This document shows positions 61,978-64,000 of a stretch of 64,000 bases of DNA, in pieces. The notes beneath the pieces are model-generated. The model searched no databases. It was not told where the DNA came from and saw nothing but the letters and a program-made list of their open reading frames with translations. Numbering within the stretch: position 1 is the stretch's first letter; each line of letters begins with the position of its first letter. Both the position numbers and the translations under genes were made by a program. The stretch covers positions 7,130,001-7,194,000 of the forward strand of contig OZ316891.1 of assembly GCA_973895155.1 (NCBI GenBank). Reading direction: 5' to 3'. The stretch is from Marsupella aquatica. Taxonomy: Eukaryota; Marchantiophyta.

Positions 61978-64000
61978 GACAACGTGTGGATTTGCAATGC
62001 CACATGAAATTTTGAGAACAACCCATGTTCACATGAAAAGAAACCATGGTGTTTGGCGGAGTCCATTTCACATTTTGAAATTCACTGTGAGTTCTTGTAA
62101 GCAAGGCTGGCTTGCGATGACAGATGTGTTTGTGGGTCTGTATATAAAATCATACAAAGGTCATGATTTTTTTGGTACATTTAATTACACAAGAGGTTGT
62201 AGCGCAACGCGCATATTTACTCGACTATTGTGGATGTCTAGAATACATGACTCGAAAGTGAATGTCTTGCTCAAAAGACTAAATGAGTCAATTAAAAAGT
62301 GAGAAAACCAGTACCATCAAGTTGTCTTATGTCAGAATTAAAAAGTAAAAAGAAACGAGTACCATGGACCCAGTATATCACCCAGGTGTCATCTGTCCAA
62401 AAATTTATGTGCTGTAAAAGGGACATGAATTATGGATCAATTTTGTGTTTTGCACATGGACATATATCAAGAAATTTATCAAATGCTATTAATTCAACGG
62501 TTTCTACCCAACAAAATCTCAACATGTTCAGACAGTTAAGTATTACAGTTTTACAGCTCCTGCACTGATTCCAAAGCGCTAGCCAACTCCAAGACATTTG
62601 CTATAGATTGCCCGCAGTACTTTCTAACCAGGGTTCAAAATGAAATATATTCAACATTGTAGCTCCATCAGTTTCTTGCACATGGAATGGCTGAATTGTG
62701 TTTAATATCTTATCATTTAGTGCAAGCATAATTATTCATGAAAATCTAGATTTTGAATACTTGTAGTTGAAAAATGCCTAAATTGCATCTTTCTTTCCTA
62801 ATACTATTTATGGGTTTTTAAGGTCATATGATTCTAAGAAATAGAAGCTCTATATATTCTTTGTCATCGAACAAGGATCAAAGCAGTTTAATGTTCTGTT
62901 CTTATTTCTCATGTTCTTCTCAATTGAAAACTATAGTAGCTTCATTCACCAATGCTTCAAATTATGCTTTCAAGGAGAACAGTCAGCTCCTTGGAGAAAA
63001 TTCTCAATCAATCTTTCCAAGTTTGAACCAAATTACTGCAGGGGTTGACTGCTTCAGTGCCACATCCAAGCAAGCATGCAAGGTTGTCTTTTTTAGGTAG
63101 TTTTAGTAATAGTTAAGATCAACATGAATGGGAGCTTGATACACAATTTGGACGTTTGTATAGTATATTTGATTACTCTAAGCTGCTTCCAGTTCTACCA
63201 ATATAGTAGTGTATTACTTCTCTAATTTGATCCTTTCATGAACGTAAATCTAAAACTGAGTGCACCCTTGTTAATCTAAATTGTTGACATAAACTACAAA
63301 GGATAAACCTGAAGGAGCTTCTACAAGAAGAACAAAGCAAGCACACTCAACTGAGCACAATTGTGAGTACACGAGAAATAGAGTGAGAGGAAATTTCTCT
63401 GAAACTGCGCTTAGCAACACCAGATCAATGGAGAGCAAGCACAAGCGCACCAACCAATTAATGTAGGAAGGAATACCCATACAACTTAGAAGAACAAAAC
63501 TTCCCAAGTGGCCCAAAAAGGTCTTATTGTAATACCTTACTTTCACGAGAAAACAAAAGAGTTGCTCGTCATGTGCTTTGAAGCCTGGCAAATTACATTC
63601 AGTCGTGTAAGAGCCCTCACCAAGCTGGCAAGAGCTTAGATGCAACCTTCTCACACTACATAGTTTTGAACTATCCTGCTTTTAGACATTAATGGACTCT
63701 TGGCTGCAACATCTTGCTTACAAAACTGGCAAACCACTTTCCATTCAAGGCAAACTGGGTTAGCTATATTCACTTTTTGCTTGAAAGTTGAAGAGAAACT
63801 TCTCACTGGTATATGTCAATTCCTGCTTATTTCTAAGACATCAGGCCATACATGAATAAATCTGCAGTCTTACAGTGGAATGCACTCTGGCCACCACCCT
63901 ACCATACTCCAAAATGAATAGAGAAGTTGAGCAAGCGGAGTTAAGAGTATAACAAAGTTCTGTAGGGAGGGCGGCTATCCCATCAAAGAGCTTTATTGAG
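61978..64000. other. Right end of the window, no firm feature
   Basis: A 101-codon frame at 61997-62302, in the same direction as the coiled-coil frame, has mildly coding-like sequence (GWLAMTDVFVGLYIKSYKGH) but no known motif. The 127-codon minus-strand frame at 63271-63654 is hydrophobic and probably chance. Nothing else is supported. Confidence 0.3.

Noticed and set aside
63271-63654. 127-codon minus-strand frame
   Set aside because: No motif, AT-rich context, no splice or promoter support.

Overview
The window is nuclear DNA of a land plant. The PHYLLO fusion of menaquinone-type domains, plant-type cytosolic triosephosphate isomerase, multi-exon genes with GT-AG introns of about 100-1,400 bp, and Ty1/copia retrotransposons primed by initiator tRNA-Met all point there. 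Seven real protein genes were found: PHYLLO, PAC2, UPF2, AspRS, POP5, ETFA and TPI. Gene order, compact introns and intronless copies are compatible with a seedless lineage (bryophyte, lycophyte or fern), but the sequence alone does not settle this.

Layout. 1-5565 (+): the 3' two thirds of PHYLLO (end of MenD, all of MenC and MenH), the multifunctional enzyme of phylloquinone (vitamin K1) synthesis. 7531-8340 (-): intronless PAC2 proteasome assembly chaperone, convergent with PHYLLO. 8.9-13.9 kb: a duplicated segment, decayed reading frames and unassigned DNA. 13953-22632 (-): a complete but decayed Ty1/copia element with both LTRs and a 5-bp target duplication. It was itself hit by a 285-bp TIR element (8-bp duplication) and by a 2,130-bp noncoding insertion that carries a 161-bp tandem repeat. 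23491-24328 and 31147-31992: two inverted copies of an LTR-like sequence that bracket UPF2. 26178-29849 (+): UPF2, the nonsense-mediated decay adaptor, as one uninterrupted 1,223-codon frame. 34574-37446 (+): cytosolic aspartyl-tRNA synthetase, 10 exons. 38901-42006 (-): mitochondrial ETF alpha subunit, 8 exons, convergent with AspRS. 42.2-46.3 kb: CT-rich and purine-rich tandem repeats. 46355-49572 (-): a second, internally deleted copia element that keeps an open integrase/RT/RNase H frame. 50.6-51.3 kb: higher-order tandem repeats leading into POP5 (51380-52589, +, 3 exons), an RNase P/MRP subunit. 53004-53775: an exon-like module present three times. 54765-59774 (-): cytosolic triosephosphate isomerase, 9 exons. 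60814-61977 (+): an unrecognised 387-residue charged, probably coiled-coil protein. The last 2 kb hold nothing firm.

The seven recognised genes are housekeeping genes of unrelated pathways (vitamin K1, proteasome assembly, RNA decay, translation, mitochondrial electron transfer, RNase P, glycolysis) and show no operon-like logic. The exon models for PHYLLO, AspRS, ETFA, POP5 and TPI were built by hand from splice sites, reading-frame phase and remembered family features. All keep frame across every junction, but they are predictions without transcript support. The most unusual features are the intronless UPF2 inside an inverted LTR pair, the nested insertions in the first copia element, and the triplicated module after POP5.
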